NCBI RefSeq assembly: GCF_029193885.1
Contig: NZ_JARFVB010000001.1
Location: 62,001-126,000, forward strand
Source: Flagellimonas yonaguniensis
GTDB lineage: Bacteria; Bacteroidota; Bacteroidia; Flavobacteriales; Flavobacteriaceae
Reading direction: 5' to 3'
DNA: 64,000 nt
The position numbers and the translations under genes were made by a program. How positions within the stretch are numbered: position 1 is the stretch's first letter; each line of letters begins with the position of its first letter. This document shows, piece after piece, positions 37,361 through 47,935 of this stretch. The notes beneath the pieces were generated by a model. The model was not told where the DNA came from and searched no databases. It saw only the letters and a list, made by a program, of their open reading frames with translations.

Positions 37361-37966
37361 ATGAAGGAGACTATTATAAACAAAGCAACTGAAATGTTCT
37401 TGAACCTTGGTTTTAAGAGCATTACCATGGACGATTTGGCCCACGAACTGGGGATATCCAAAAAAACCATCTATTCCTATTTCAAAAACAAAAATGAGCT
37501 TGTTGCCGAAACGACCATGTCCATGTCCGAATTTATCACATGTGGAATCAATGATATCATTTCATTGGAAAAGAACCCCATTGAAGAGCTGTACGAGATC
37601 AAAAAATTCGTCATGGTCCACATGAAGGACGAAAAGTCTTCTCCCCTATTTCAACTACAGAAATATTACCCAAAGATTTTTAAATCCTTGATGGAAATAC
37701 AATTTGAATGTACAAACAGATGTGTTTCCGAAAACGTGAAAAGAGGGATCGAAATGGAAATATACCGGGACAATCTTGATGTCGAATTTGTATCTCGCAT
37801 CTATTTTTCAGGAGTCATGGCCATTAAAAACAACCAACTTTTCCCCACGGATACATTTAACAAACCCCAATTGCTCGATAATTATTTGGAATACCATCTG
37901 AGAGGCATCGTGACACCCGAAGGAAGAAAAATACTCAACTCAATCATCAATTCAAACAAAGAATAA
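37361..37966 (+). CDS. TetR/AcrR-family transcriptional regulator
   Basis: A 201-residue regulator with the N-terminal helix-turn-helix of the family: ATEMFLNLGFKSITMDDLAHE, then LGISKKTIYSYFKNKNELV. The C-terminal helical domain would bind an inducer. Its gene ends directly before the TolC gene and leads a four-gene efflux operon that it most likely represses through the inverted repeat at its own promoter. Confidence 0.92.
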   Translation: MKETIINKATEMFLNLGFKSITMDDLAHELGISKKTIYSYFKNKNELVAETTMSMSEFITCGINDIISLEKNPIEELYEIKKFVMVHMKDEKSSPLFQLQKYYPKIFKSLMEIQFECTNRCVSENVKRGIEMEIYRDNLDVEFVSRIYFSGVMAIKNNQLFPTDTFNKPQLLDNYLEYHLRGIVTPEGRKILNSIINSNKE

Positions 37967-39298
37967 ATGCGAAAAACGTTAATCAGTCTATTACTAATAC
38001 TTCCCTGGTTGGCATCTGCGCAAGATACCATACCGAGCCTTAGCTTGGACCAGGCCATTACCTATGCATTAGAGCATAATTACAGTTCTATCAATGCAGA
38101 GAGGGATATTTTGGATGCCCAAAAGCAAAAATGGGAGACCATTGCCACGGGACTTCCACAAATCAATGGTGCAGTCAGTTATCAAAACCAGTTGAAGCAG
38201 CCCGTTTCACAGATTCCTGCGGAGTTTTTTGGCGGCGAGCCCGGCACTTTCCAAGAGGTGGTTTTTGGTCAGGCGCAATCCATGTCGGCCACGGCCACAT
38301 TGAGGCAACAAATTTTTGATGGCTCATACATTGTTGGTGTTCAGGCAACCAAAACCTTCTTGGAATACAGTAAAAACAACAAGAAAAAAACAGAACTGGA
38401 TGTTCGTAAGGCGGTAGTGGAAGCCTACGGCAATGTACTTTTGGCCAGAGAAAGTGTTCTGATCTCGGAAAAGAACAAAGCCACACTCGAAGAAAATCTT
38501 TACGAAACCAAGCGCATCTACGAAAATGGCCTTGGGGACGAGGAAAGCGTGGACCAGTTGCAGATTACCTTATCCTCAGTGGACAACCAACTTAAAAATG
38601 CCCGCCGTATGGAAAAGATTACCCTGCAAATGTTGAACTTGGTACTGGGGCTTCCCATTGAAACACCTACGGTATTGACCGAAAACTTGGACAATCTTAC
38701 CCAAAGGGAAATCGATTTGGGACTGATTGATACGCAATTCAACATCGAAAACAATGTGGACTACAAAATGGCCGACAACCTCAACCAACAAAGGGCATTG
38801 GAATTAAAATTAGCTAAAAGCTATGCTTTGCCCACTTTGAACGCCTTTGTAAATTATGGAGGAAACTCCTTTAGCGACAATTTCAATTTTTTAAATAGCG
38901 GCCAACAATGGTTTGGTTCATCCATTTTAGGGGTAGATCTTAATATTCCCATTTTTAGTTCATTAAAGAGAAGTGCAAGCACCCAACGGGCCAAGATTGC
39001 TTTGGAAAAGGCGAAAACCCAATTTACCGAAGCGCAAGCGCAGATTCGCCTTCAATTGGAAAGTGCCAAGAGCGATTATATCCTGGCGATAGAGCAATAC
39101 GGTACTTCCAAGGAAAATCTAGAGTTGGCGGAACGCATCGAGAAGAAAAATCAAATCAAATATTCCGAAGGTCTGGCCACCAGTTTTGAACTGAGACAAG
39201 CCCAGACCCAATTGTATACCAGTCAACAAGAGTATTTACAATCCATGGTCGATGTCATCAACAAGAAGACCGAACTGGAAAACATTTTAAATCAATAA
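37967..39298 (+). CDS. TolC-family outer-membrane efflux channel
   Basis: A 443-residue exported protein with signal peptide (LLLILPWLASAQ) and the duplicated coiled-coil/beta plan of outer-membrane factors. It starts right after the TetR stop. It forms the exit duct of the tripartite pump encoded by the next two genes. Confidence 0.9.
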   Translation: MRKTLISLLLILPWLASAQDTIPSLSLDQAITYALEHNYSSINAERDILDAQKQKWETIATGLPQINGAVSYQNQLKQPVSQIPAEFFGGEPGTFQEVVFGQAQSMSATATLRQQIFDGSYIVGVQATKTFLEYSKNNKKKTELDVRKAVVEAYGNVLLARESVLISEKNKATLEENLYETKRIYENGLGDEESVDQLQITLSSVDNQLKNARRMEKITLQMLNLVLGLPIETPTVLTENLDNLTQREIDLGLIDTQFNIENNVDYKMADNLNQQRALELKLAKSYALPTLNAFVNYGGNSFSDNFNFLNSGQQWFGSSILGVDLNIPIFSSLKRSASTQRAKIALEKAKTQFTEAQAQIRLQLESAKSDYILAIEQYGTSKENLELAERIEKKNQIKYSEGLATSFELRQAQTQLYTSQQEYLQSMVDVINKKTELENILNQ

Positions 39299-39315
39299 TC
39301 AAGAAACTCAATCAA

Positions 39316-40503
39316 ATGAAAAAAATAATTCAACTATCCATACTAGGGTTACTCGTGGTCGCCTGCGGGGGTGGAAACAACCAATCCGTTGATGAAGCAT
39401 TGGCAAGCAAAGATTTAGAGATCATGAGAGCCAAGCGCTCCTCCATTACAGAAGAATTGAAGGCATTGGAGGATCAAGTGAAAAAGCTCGATGATGCCAT
39501 TGCCGAACTGGATGATAACTCAAAACTACCTTTGGTTTCCACAATTACCGTTCAAGCTGAAAAATTCCAACACTACTTGGAATTGCAAGGCGATGTGATG
39601 ACGGACCAAAATGTACTGGTCTATCCGGAAATGGCAGGGACACTCTATCGTGTGTATGTAGAAGAAGGACAGCGCGTGTCCAAAGGACAACTGTTGGGTT
39701 CCATTGACGACGGCGGGCTATCAAGTCAACTGGCCCAATTAAGAACCCAAGCAGAATTGAGCAAAACCACTTTTGAACGCCAAAAAAGACTTTGGGAGCA
39801 AAACATAGGCTCAGAAATCCAATACCTACAAGCCAAAACACAATATGAAGCACAACAAAGTGCTGTAAAACAATTGGAAAGCCAAGTAGGAAAATCTTCC
39901 ATTCGCGCACCATTTTCAGGTATCGTTGATGATGTGATCAAAGATCAGGGAACCGTGGTCAGTCCAGGCCCGGGCTCCGAAGTATTCAGGATAGTGAACT
40001 TATCGGACATGTACATCGATGTGGAGGTTCCAGAGGCCCATTTGCCCAATGTAACACCAGGCAAAAAGGCAGAAGCTTACTTTCCGGTGTTGGACGAATC
40101 CATTACCACCGAAGTACGTCAAACAGGGAACTTCATCAACCCCAGCAACCGGTCCTTTATCGCCGAGATTCCTGTTCCCAATAAGGATGGACATATAAAA
40201 CCCAACCTTACGGCCCAAGTTAAAATCAACGATTATACCAATGAGAATGCCATTCTCATTCCCCAAAGTGTTGTTTCGGAAAATGCGGAAGGAGAGCAAT
40301 ATGTATATGTTATTGCCGAGAAAGATGGTAAAATGGTTGCAAAAAAGTCCATTATAAAACCCGGTAAAACCCAAGGAGACTATTTGGAGGTCCTTGAGGG
40401 ACTTTCCGCAGGAAGTCAAGTAATTGTTGATGGTGCCCGTAGTGTAAGGGACGGACAAAATGTTCAGGTATCGGATTCAATCACAACTGCTAAAAACCAA
40501 TAG
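39316..40503 (+). CDS. RND periplasmic adaptor lipoprotein (HlyD/AcrA family)
   Basis: A 395-residue membrane-fusion protein. The lipoprotein signal ends in LVVAC (C17). A coiled stretch (about 30-65) precedes the lipoyl half (GTLYRVYVEEGQRVSKGQL), the alpha-hairpin (about 138-190) and the second half (APFSGIVDDVIKDQGTVV). It bridges the TolC channel and the RND permease. Confidence 0.9.
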   Translation: MKKIIQLSILGLLVVACGGGNNQSVDEALASKDLEIMRAKRSSITEELKALEDQVKKLDDAIAELDDNSKLPLVSTITVQAEKFQHYLELQGDVMTDQNVLVYPEMAGTLYRVYVEEGQRVSKGQLLGSIDDGGLSSQLAQLRTQAELSKTTFERQKRLWEQNIGSEIQYLQAKTQYEAQQSAVKQLESQVGKSSIRAPFSGIVDDVIKDQGTVVSPGPGSEVFRIVNLSDMYIDVEVPEAHLPNVTPGKKAEAYFPVLDESITTEVRQTGNFINPSNRSFIAEIPVPNKDGHIKPNLTAQVKINDYTNENAILIPQSVVSENAEGEQYVYVIAEKDGKMVAKKSIIKPGKTQGDYLEVLEGLSAGSQVIVDGARSVRDGQNVQVSDSITTAKNQ

Positions 40504-40509
40504 ACCACA

Positions 40510-43500
40510 ATGGAAAAAGCTAAAAAGAACGCAAATAAAGAATTTCGGCTTTCTTCATGGGCCATTGGCAACCCGTCGGTGATCTATGTGATGATCGGAC
40601 TGTTCTTCATCATAGGTCTGTCTTCCTATTTTGCCATGCCCAGAGAGGATTTCCCCGAAGTGGAGGAAACCAAAATATATATTAGCTCTGTATATCCCGG
40701 CAATACCGCCGAGGATATGGAACGACTTATTACCGACCCCCTGGAGGATGTTCTCAAAAATATAAGCAACGTAGTCGAAATCACTTCAACTTCCCAAGAA
40801 GATTATTCCATGATCATAGTGGAGTTTGATGAAGAAATTTCAGTTGAAAATGCGAAACAAAAGGTAAAGGACGAAGTAGATACTGAGAAAGCAGGGGAAG
40901 ATTGGCCAATTTTCAATGGAGCGAAGGTAGAACCCAATGTATTTGACCTCAACTTGGCAGAATCGTTCCCAATCATGAACGTAAACCTTACTGGGGATTA
41001 TCCGGTTGAAAAACTAAAGGAGTACGCGGAATATTTGGAAGATGAAATCGAAGATCTTACCCAAATAAAAGAGGTGGATATCCGAGGTGCCCAGGAAAAA
41101 GAGGTTGAAGTGGCAGTGGATGTATATAAAATGATGGCCTCCCAGGTAAATTTTGATGATGTTATCCAAGCTATCTCCAATGGAAACATGACGATGTCCG
41201 CCGGCAATTTGATCACCAGTGGCCAACGAAGGACCATTCGTATCATTGGCGAGATAGACAAACCGTCCGAACTGGAAAACTTTGTGGTCAAATCCGAGAA
41301 CGGGGCCATTTATCTGCGTGACATTGCCTCCGTATCATTCAAAGAGGAGGACAAAACCACCTATGCAAGGGAACACGGTTCCCCCGTGGTTATGTTGGAC
41401 ATAAAAAAGCGATCAGGAAAAAACACCATTGAGGCCGCCGATATGATTCGTGATCTGGTAGATGATGCAAAGGAGAATCACTTTCCCCCAGACCTAACCG
41501 TGACCATTGCGAATGATTCTTCCAGCAGGACCCTGAACCAAGTGGATGACCTGGTGAACAACATCATTTTCGGGATTATCCTTGTAGTGACCGTTTTGAT
41601 GTTCTTCCTAGGCTTTAGGAACGCCCTTTTTGTAGGTTTCGCCATACCCATGTCCATGTTCATGTCCTTTATGATTCTTTCGGCCATCGGCTACACCTTG
41701 AACACCATGATTCTGTTTGGATTGATCATGGGACTGGGAATGTTGGTGGATAATGGGGTTGTTGTGGTCGAGAACGTATATCGACTCATGGAACAGGAAG
41801 GCATGTCACGCAAGGAGGCTGCCAAAAAAGGTATTGGTGAAATAGCCATACCCATTATCATATCCACAGCTACCACGGTGGCCGCCTTTGTGCCCTTGGG
41901 TGCATGGCCCGGTATTATGGGCAATTTCATGATCTTATTCCCGATTACGCTATCAGTGGTACTCGGTTCTTCATTGTTCGTGGCCATCTTCATGAACTCC
42001 ATGTTGGTATCACAGTTTATGCAGATTGGTGAAAAAGAACTTACCAGAAAACAATTGATACGACTGAGCGTCATTCTGGGTGGATTTGGCCTGTTCATCT
42101 ACTTTGTGGGAGGACCCGTTCGCGGACTTGGAACGCTTATGATCGTAGTGGCAGGCATGTTCTGGATCTATAAGTATTTCCTAAAACCATCGGCACGTCG
42201 TTTCCAAACCAAAAGTTTGGTGCGATTGGAGAATTTTTACGAAGGCCAATTAAAAAAGGCGCTCCGAGGGAAAAATGTCTATTGGTATGCCGGACTTACC
42301 TCTCTGCTGTTGATATTGGCTTTTGTTTTCTTTGGAATATCGTTGGGAACACAACGTACCAAAGTGGAATTCTTCCCCGATAATACACCCAATGAAATCT
42401 ATGTGTATATAGAATACCCGCAGGGGACCGATATAGACAAGACCAATACCATTACCAAAGATATCGAGGGTAGGGTATATGGTGTGACCGGAAGGAGCAA
42501 ATACAATAATGGGGACTACAATTATTTGGTACAATCCAGCGTATCCCAAGTAGGTAAAGGTGCTGAAAATCCATTTACCGAAGGAGGCTCCGCAGCGGAA
42601 ATGCCACATCGTGGTAAAATAACCCTATCCATGCGTGAATACAAATACAGGAATGGATTGGACACCGAAGAACTTCGTCAACAGATTCAGGATACCTTGT
42701 CCGGGGTCTATCCGGGTGTGACCATCTCCGTTGAAAAAGATGCTGTTGGACCACCTGCCGGATATCCCATCAACATTGAAATCGAAGGGCAAAATTATGA
42801 TACCTTGATCAATACCGCAGAACGTATGCGCAACTACATCAACAGCAAGAACATTGCAGGTATCGAAGAGCTCAAAATCGATGTGAACAAGAGCAAACCC
42901 GGTATGCAGGTTGAGGTAGATCGTGCCAAGGCTGGGGAATTGGGTGTTTCCGTAGGTCAGGTAGGTCAGCAACTACGCAGGTCCATTTTTGGCGATAAGG
43001 CAGGAATTTACAAAAAGGATGGCGAGGACTACGATATCAATGTTCGGTTCAATGAAGATTTGAGGTACAACACAAGTGCCCTGTTCAACCAAAAAATCAT
43101 TTTCAGGGACCCGTCCAACGGTCAGATCAAGGAAATACCCGTATCTGCAGTAGCCGATAAAAAGAACACCTCATCCTTTAGTGCCATCAAGCATGTGGAT
43201 ACCAAGCGTGTGGTAACCGTATATTCTGCATTAAAACCCGGGTTTACCGATGCTGCTGCCATTGTAGCCCAAATTCAAGAGGAGATGCAAGAATTCAAAG
43301 GCCTGCCCCAAGGAGTCAAAATCGATTACACTGGTCAGATTGAGGAACAGAACAAACAAATGTCGTTTTTGATCAGTGCCTTCTTTTTAGGTCTAGGGCT
43401 CATTATGCTGATCTTGATCTTTCAATTTGGTGGCATTTCCAAACCCACCATTATTATGATGGCCATTTTCTTGAGTTTCATTGGGGTTTTTGGTGGTCTG

Positions 43501-44007
43501 ATCGTAACCGGATGGTCATTTGTGATCATGATGACCATGATGGGCATCATATCATTGGCAGGTATTGTGGTAAACAATGGAGTGGTACTACTGGACTATA
43601 CCCAAATCCTGATTGACCGTAAAAAAGTGAACCTTGGTATTTCCGATGATGACCTTTTGAGCAACGAAGATGTTACCGATGCCATCATTAAAGGAGGCAA
43701 GGCGCGTTTACGTCCAGTTTTACTGACTGCCATTACCACGGTTTTGGGATTAATCCCCCTTGCTATTGGACTTAACATCAACTTTGTTGGTCTATTCTCG
43801 GATTTTAACCCACAGATCTATATGGGAGGGGACAATGTCATCTTCTGGGGTCCATTGGCATGGACTGTAATATTTGGTCTGATTGTGGCCACCTTCTTAA
43901 CCTTGATCATTGTTCCTGTACTGTTCAACATTAGTTACAGACTTAAGATCAGGATTAAAAAGTGGCAAACAGGACATGAAACGCCAGAGATAGTTACAGA
44001 AGAATAG
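40510..44007 (+). CDS. Multidrug-type RND permease
   Basis: A 1165-residue AcrB/MdtB-like permease. The membrane motif GLGMLVDNGVVVVENVYR near residue 406 carries the proton-relay aspartate. It is about 100 residues longer than AcrB, with an extra pair of hydrophobic segments near residues 510-555. It begins 6 bases after the adaptor and ends at a strong terminator. With TetR control the substrates are probably drugs, detergents or lipophilic compounds; which ones is unknown. Confidence 0.9.
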   Translation: MEKAKKNANKEFRLSSWAIGNPSVIYVMIGLFFIIGLSSYFAMPREDFPEVEETKIYISSVYPGNTAEDMERLITDPLEDVLKNISNVVEITSTSQEDYSMIIVEFDEEISVENAKQKVKDEVDTEKAGEDWPIFNGAKVEPNVFDLNLAESFPIMNVNLTGDYPVEKLKEYAEYLEDEIEDLTQIKEVDIRGAQEKEVEVAVDVYKMMASQVNFDDVIQAISNGNMTMSAGNLITSGQRRTIRIIGEIDKPSELENFVVKSENGAIYLRDIASVSFKEEDKTTYAREHGSPVVMLDIKKRSGKNTIEAADMIRDLVDDAKENHFPPDLTVTIANDSSSRTLNQVDDLVNNIIFGIILVVTVLMFFLGFRNALFVGFAIPMSMFMSFMILSAIGYTLNTMILFGLIMGLGMLVDNGVVVVENVYRLMEQEGMSRKEAAKKGIGEIAIPIIISTATTVAAFVPLGAWPGIMGNFMILFPITLSVVLGSSLFVAIFMNSMLVSQFMQIGEKELTRKQLIRLSVILGGFGLFIYFVGGPVRGLGTLMIVVAGMFWIYKYFLKPSARRFQTKSLVRLENFYEGQLKKALRGKNVYWYAGLTSLLLILAFVFFGISLGTQRTKVEFFPDNTPNEIYVYIEYPQGTDIDKTNTITKDIEGRVYGVTGRSKYNNGDYNYLVQSSVSQVGKGAENPFTEGGSAAEMPHRGKITLSMREYKYRNGLDTEELRQQIQDTLSGVYPGVTISVEKDAVGPPAGYPINIEIEGQNYDTLINTAERMRNYINSKNIAGIEELKIDVNKSKPGMQVEVDRAKAGELGVSVGQVGQQLRRSIFGDKAGIYKKDGEDYDINVRFNEDLRYNTSALFNQKIIFRDPSNGQIKEIPVSAVADKKNTSSFSAIKHVDTKRVVTVYSALKPGFTDAAAIVAQIQEEMQEFKGLPQGVKIDYTGQIEEQNKQMSFLISAFFLGLGLIMLILIFQFGGISKPTIIMMAIFLSFIGVFGGLIVTGWSFVIMMTMMGIISLAGIVVNNGVVLLDYTQILIDRKKVNLGISDDDLLSNEDVTDAIIKGGKARLRPVLLTAITTVLGLIPLAIGLNINFVGLFSDFNPQIYMGGDNVIFWGPLAWTVIFGLIVATFLTLIIVPVLFNISYRLKIRIKKWQTGHETPEIVTEE

Positions 44008-44029
44008 GAGTTTTCATCATATCAAACAA

Positions 44030-44060
44030 AAAAGCCCCGACCATTTTGGTCGGGGCTTTT
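44030..44060. terminator. Bidirectional terminator after the RND operon
   Basis: AAAAGCCCCGACC (44030-44042) pairs perfectly with GGTCGGGGCTTTT (44048-44060) around an ATTTT loop. The A and T runs at each end make it work for the RND operon on the plus strand and the MORN-repeat gene on the minus strand. Confidence 0.92.
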
Positions 44061-44080
44061 CTCTTAAACACTGATTTTAA

Positions 44081-44431
44081 CTATTGGTTTACCGTAACGG
44101 CATCGCCTTGGTTCCAATTTTTCACTTGTACAATACGGTTGTCCGTAAAGTCTACTTCGCTCAATCCATCATTCTGCCAAAAGAACCATTTACCGGTCTT
44201 TTGTCCATTTTCGTATTGGCCAGTGGCAATTTTTTTACCTTCAACATTGAACATTACCCAATCGCCATGCAACTTTCCGTTCAACATATAACCTGTTTGG
44301 GCAATTTCGCCATTGTCGTGAAAATAAGTGGCTTTCACCATTTTTCCCATTTTTTCAAAGGTCGGTTTCGTATCTTGAGCAGATACACTAACCGCAAACA
44401 TCACCGCCAAAAATAATACTGCTTTTTTCAT
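44081..44431 (-). CDS. Exported MORN-repeat (YwqK-like) protein
   Basis: A 116-residue protein with a signal peptide (VLFLAVMFAVSVSAQ) and repeats of the MORN type (GYMLNGKLHGDWVMF, then GQYENGQKTGKWFFW). Such proteins are common in flavobacteria and their role is not known. It shares a terminator with the convergent RND operon. Confidence 0.82.
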   Translation of the reverse strand: MKKAVLFLAVMFAVSVSAQDTKPTFEKMGKMVKATYFHDNGEIAQTGYMLNGKLHGDWVMFNVEGKKIATGQYENGQKTGKWFFWQNDGLSEVDFTDNRIVQVKNWNQGDAVTVNQ

Positions 44432-44796
44432 ATTTTATGGGATTTTAATATTGTAATTATCAAATGATAACGTAACAAAGTTACTTAAATTTTACATTAA
44501 TCACACATTTACATAACATTTAGTTTACATTAAATTAACTTTAAAAATTTAATTAACTATATTTCAATTAGTTAAATATTTATTGAATAAACTATTCTTA
44601 CCATTTTAACTGGGATTTTATGAACTTTATCCATTAAAAATCATTCAAAATGTTGTTTCAATGTTAATTTAATGTTATCTAATCACGAATGAAGCTCATG
44701 TTCTTTGATTAGAAAAAAAAGGAAATACAGAAAATGGACATATCTCCTAAAAAATACCCGCATTCCTATTAAATTTGCGCTCTCATAACAAACATC
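44432..44796. promoter_or_regulatory. AT-rich gap between the MORN gene and aspS
   Basis: This 365-base stretch has no credible gene. At 44770-44777 TAAATTTG gives a -7 box for aspS, 19 bases before its ATG, without a clear -33 box. A weak TTAACTA/TAGTTAA inverted pair lies near 44553-44575. The rest is strongly AT-rich and featureless to my eye. Confidence 0.45.
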
Positions 44797-46545
44797 ATGT
44801 ACAGAAGCAATACTTGTGGTGCATTAAGGGCATCGGATATAGGTTCGGAAGTTATTTTAAGTGGATGGGTGCACAAGGTCCGTGACAAAGGTTTTGTGGC
44901 ATGGGTGGATCTACGCGACCGCTATGGCATCACCCAATTGGTTTTTGACCATGAACGCACCTCTGAAGACCTTCTGGAACAAGCCCGCGAATTGGGTCGT
45001 GAAACCGTTATCCAAGCTAAGGGAGAAGTGATAGAACGTGCTTCAAAAAATCCAAATATCCCGACGGGGGAAATAGAAGTTCTTGTAACCGAGCTTACCA
45101 TCTTGAACAATTCATTACTTCCCCCCTTTACTATCGAAGATGAAACCGATGGTGGCGAAGACATCCGTATGAAGTACCGTTATCTGGACATTCGAAGGAA
45201 TCCCGTCAAGAACAAACTTATCTTTAGACATAAAGTGACCATGGAGGTCAGAAAATATCTGTCCGACCAAGGTTTTATCGATATCGAGACCCCATATTTA
45301 ATAAAATCCACTCCCGAAGGAGCAAGGGACTTTTTAGTGCCAAGCCGTATGAACGAAGGTCAGTTCTATGCCCTTCCCCAATCCCCACAAACTTTTAAGC
45401 AGTTGTTGATGGTCGGTGGAATGGACAAATACTTCCAAATCGTAAAATGCTTTAGGGACGAAGACCTTCGCGCTGACCGCCAGCCAGAGTTTACTCAAAT
45501 AGACTGTGAAATGGCGTTTGTGGAGCAAGAAGATATTTTGAACACCTTTGAAGGTCTGACCAAACATCTTTTAAAAGAAATCAAGGGTGTCGAAGTGGAC
45601 GAGTTTCCTCGTATGACCTATGATGATGCCATGCGTTTGTATGGAAACGATAAACCTGATATCCGTTTTGGCATGCAGTTCGGCGAACTGAACGAAGTGG
45701 CACAACATAAAGATTTCAATGTATTCAACTCTGCGGAATTGGTGGTGGGAATTGCCGTTCCAGGGGCTGCTTCGTACACCAGAAAAGAAATTGATAAACT
45801 AATCGATTGGGTAAAACGTCCACAAGTTGGCGCCAAGGGGATGGTTTATGTGAAATGTAACGAAGATGGCACTTACAAATCTTCCGTGGACAAGTTCTAC
45901 GACCAAGAGGATTTGGCCAAATGGGCCGAGGTAACCGGAGCCACACCCGGAGACCTTATCTGTGTGCTATCTGGAAATACCAACGAAACCCGTACACAAT
46001 TGAGCGCACTTCGCATGGAATTGGCAACTCGTTTGGGCCTCAGAAAATCCGATGAATTTGCTCCACTATGGGTTATTGATTTCCCACTATTGGAGTTGGA
46101 TGAGGAAACAGGGAAATACCACGCAATGCACCATCCATTTACCTCACCAAAACCCGGCCAGTTGGAATTATTGGACACAAAACCTGGCGAGGTAAAGGCA
46201 AATGCTTACGATTTGGTGCTGAACGGAAATGAAATCGGTGGCGGTTCCATCAGGATTTATGATAAAGAGACCCAAGCAACCATGTTCAAACATTTGGGCT
46301 TTACACCCGAAGAGGCCAAAGCACAATTTGGCTTTTTGATGGATGCCTTCCAATATGGGGCACCTCCACATGGTGGCATTGCATTTGGTTTGGATAGATT
46401 AGTAGCTATTTTGGGTGGGCAGGAGACCATCCGAGACTACATTGCCTTCCCTAAAAACAATAGCGGCAGGGATGTTATGATCGATGCCCCTGCCAATATT
46501 GATGAGGAGCAACTCAACGAATTGCATCTGAAGCTCGACCTTTAA
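44797..46545 (+). CDS. aspS: Aspartyl-tRNA synthetase
   Basis: A 582-residue class II synthetase of the bacterial type: an N-terminal OB-fold anticodon domain ([20 protein letters not shown]), motif 2 around [19 protein letters not shown], a bacterial GAD insertion in the middle, and the closing [14 protein letters not shown] as motif 3. It charges tRNA-Asp. Length and order are normal. Confidence 0.97.
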   Translation: MYRSNTCGALRASDIGSEVILSGWVHKVRDKGFVAWVDLRDRYGITQLVFDHERTSEDLLEQARELGRETVIQAKGEVIERASKNPNIPTGEIEVLVTELTILNNSLLPPFTIEDETDGGEDIRMKYRYLDIRRNPVKNKLIFRHKVTMEVRKYLSDQGFIDIETPYLIKSTPEGARDFLVPSRMNEGQFYALPQSPQTFKQLLMVGGMDKYFQIVKCFRDEDLRADRQPEFTQIDCEMAFVEQEDILNTFEGLTKHLLKEIKGVEVDEFPRMTYDDAMRLYGNDKPDIRFGMQFGELNEVAQHKDFNVFNSAELVVGIAVPGAASYTRKEIDKLIDWVKRPQVGAKGMVYVKCNEDGTYKSSVDKFYDQEDLAKWAEVTGATPGDLICVLSGNTNETRTQLSALRMELATRLGLRKSDEFAPLWVIDFPLLELDEETGKYHAMHHPFTSPKPGQLELLDTKPGEVKANAYDLVLNGNEIGGGSIRIYDKETQATMFKHLGFTPEEAKAQFGFLMDAFQYGAPPHGGIAFGLDRLVAILGGQETIRDYIAFPKNNSGRDVMIDAPANIDEEQLNELHLKLDL

Positions 46546-46571
46546 ATTGTTTTTTTCCATATCATTGTGTT

Positions 46572-47108
46572 ATGATCGGAAGGTTTACATTCTTATCATC
46601 CTCAATACTAGCCGCTTTATTCATTGTTTTTGGATGTAATCGGCGTCAAAAAGACAACACCCATATTGTTGATGGGAACAAGTACACTCATAGAATTGGA
46701 TATATAGACCCTACTGAGGCCCTGTTGAACAAAGGCTTTAAGGTTTGTGACGAAAACAAGATTTACCAATATTACAATCCCGAAGCTGCTACGTTCGGCA
46801 AAGGCAAAAATGGCCTCAGGAAGTTTATTACGGAAAATTATCACAATAGGGGTTATACCGATTCAGGTTATTTAACCATTCGTTTTGTAATCAATTGTGA
46901 AGGAGAAGCTGGGAGATACGTGATCCATGAAAATGATTTGGATTTAAATCCTACAAAGTTGGACCCCCAGATGGTGGAGCATCTCTTTGAATTGACATCC
47001 CAATTAAAAAAATGGAATCCCAATATTATAAAAGGAGAGCCTAAGGATTCCTACATGTTTATAACTTATCGTATTGAGAATGGTAAGATCGTGGAAATAT
47101 TACCTTAG
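46572..47108 (+). CDS. Putative lipoprotein, possibly TonB-C-like
   Basis: A 178-residue protein with a lipoprotein signal ending in IVFGC (C22). The second half (GYTDSGYLTIRFVINCEGEAG and later strands) has the look of a TonB C-terminal-like domain found in flavobacterial proteins, but I am not certain. Its end overlaps the next gene by 29 bases. Confidence 0.65.
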   Translation: MIGRFTFLSSSILAALFIVFGCNRRQKDNTHIVDGNKYTHRIGYIDPTEALLNKGFKVCDENKIYQYYNPEAATFGKGKNGLRKFITENYHNRGYTDSGYLTIRFVINCEGEAGRYVIHENDLDLNPTKLDPQMVEHLFELTSQLKKWNPNIIKGEPKDSYMFITYRIENGKIVEILP

Positions 47109-47919
47109 CATTTTGGTATTGCTGCTTTCCTGCAAAACCAAAGAGACCGACTCTTTGGCCGCTGAAAGAAGGGCTTTGGCCGAGCAGGTATTTGAAGAAG
47201 CAGTTCAATATGGGCAAGGCTCCCCAGAATGCATGCGCCTCTTGGAAAAAGCCACCCTTATTGACTCCACCTATGCAGAAGCCATTCATGAGCTTTCGGT
47301 TGCCTATTTAAAAAGAGGATATCCCCATAAATGGAAACCATTGTTTGATAAAGCTGTTCGTCACGATCCAAAATCGTGGCTGGCGGCAAGGGGCAACATC
47401 TATCTTGTTTCCTACCGGGATTATAAAAAAGCTTTGGCGGATTTTGATGCTGCCGACACACTTACTCCCGGCTTTGTGGACTATACCGGGGGCCACAGCA
47501 TAAACTTTTGGCGAGGTATGGCCTATCTGGGATTAAAAGATTACGAAAATTGCATCGCCTTTTACGATAAGCATATCAAAAAAGAAACAGAGGAAACAGG
47601 GGAAGATTGGGTTGAAATAGAGGCATTCTTATATAGGGGCATAGCCAAATATGAGCTGGGAAATATTTTCACCGCCAAAAAAGATTTTGAGAAAGTTTTA
47701 CGTTATACTCAAAAATCAGCAGATGCCAAATACTACCTTTCCAAAGTTTTAAAGCAACAAGGAGTCATCGATTCCGCTAAAATATATATTGAACAAGCTA
47801 AAGAAGATTTTCAGGAAGGGTACTATAATCAAAGAGCATATGTGGAAGCCCTTCGACAAATCTATTGGGAGGATTTAATAGCACAGCAAAAATCAGTGGA
47901 TACAAGTTTAAGCCTATAA
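47080..47919 (+). CDS. TPR-repeat lipoprotein
   Basis: A 279-residue protein with a lipoprotein signal ending in LLLSC and helical TPR repeats (about 55-235; for example AIHELSVAYLKRGYPHKWKP and AFLYRGIAKYELGNIFTAKK). I take the ATG at 47080 rather than the TTG at 47074. It overlaps the previous gene by 29 bases, so both are probably made together. A scaffold role at the membrane is likely; no partner is known. Confidence 0.78.
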   Translation: MVRSWKYYLSILVLLLSCKTKETDSLAAERRALAEQVFEEAVQYGQGSPECMRLLEKATLIDSTYAEAIHELSVAYLKRGYPHKWKPLFDKAVRHDPKSWLAARGNIYLVSYRDYKKALADFDAADTLTPGFVDYTGGHSINFWRGMAYLGLKDYENCIAFYDKHIKKETEETGEDWVEIEAFLYRGIAKYELGNIFTAKKDFEKVLRYTQKSADAKYYLSKVLKQQGVIDSAKIYIEQAKEDFQEGYYNQRAYVEALRQIYWEDLIAQQKSVDTSLSL

Positions 47920-47935
47920 TTCGAAAAATAACCTC

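Noticed and set aside
44553..44575. TTAACTA/TAGTTAA inverted pair upstream of aspS
   Set aside because: Short and embedded in very AT-rich DNA, where such matches are expected by chance.
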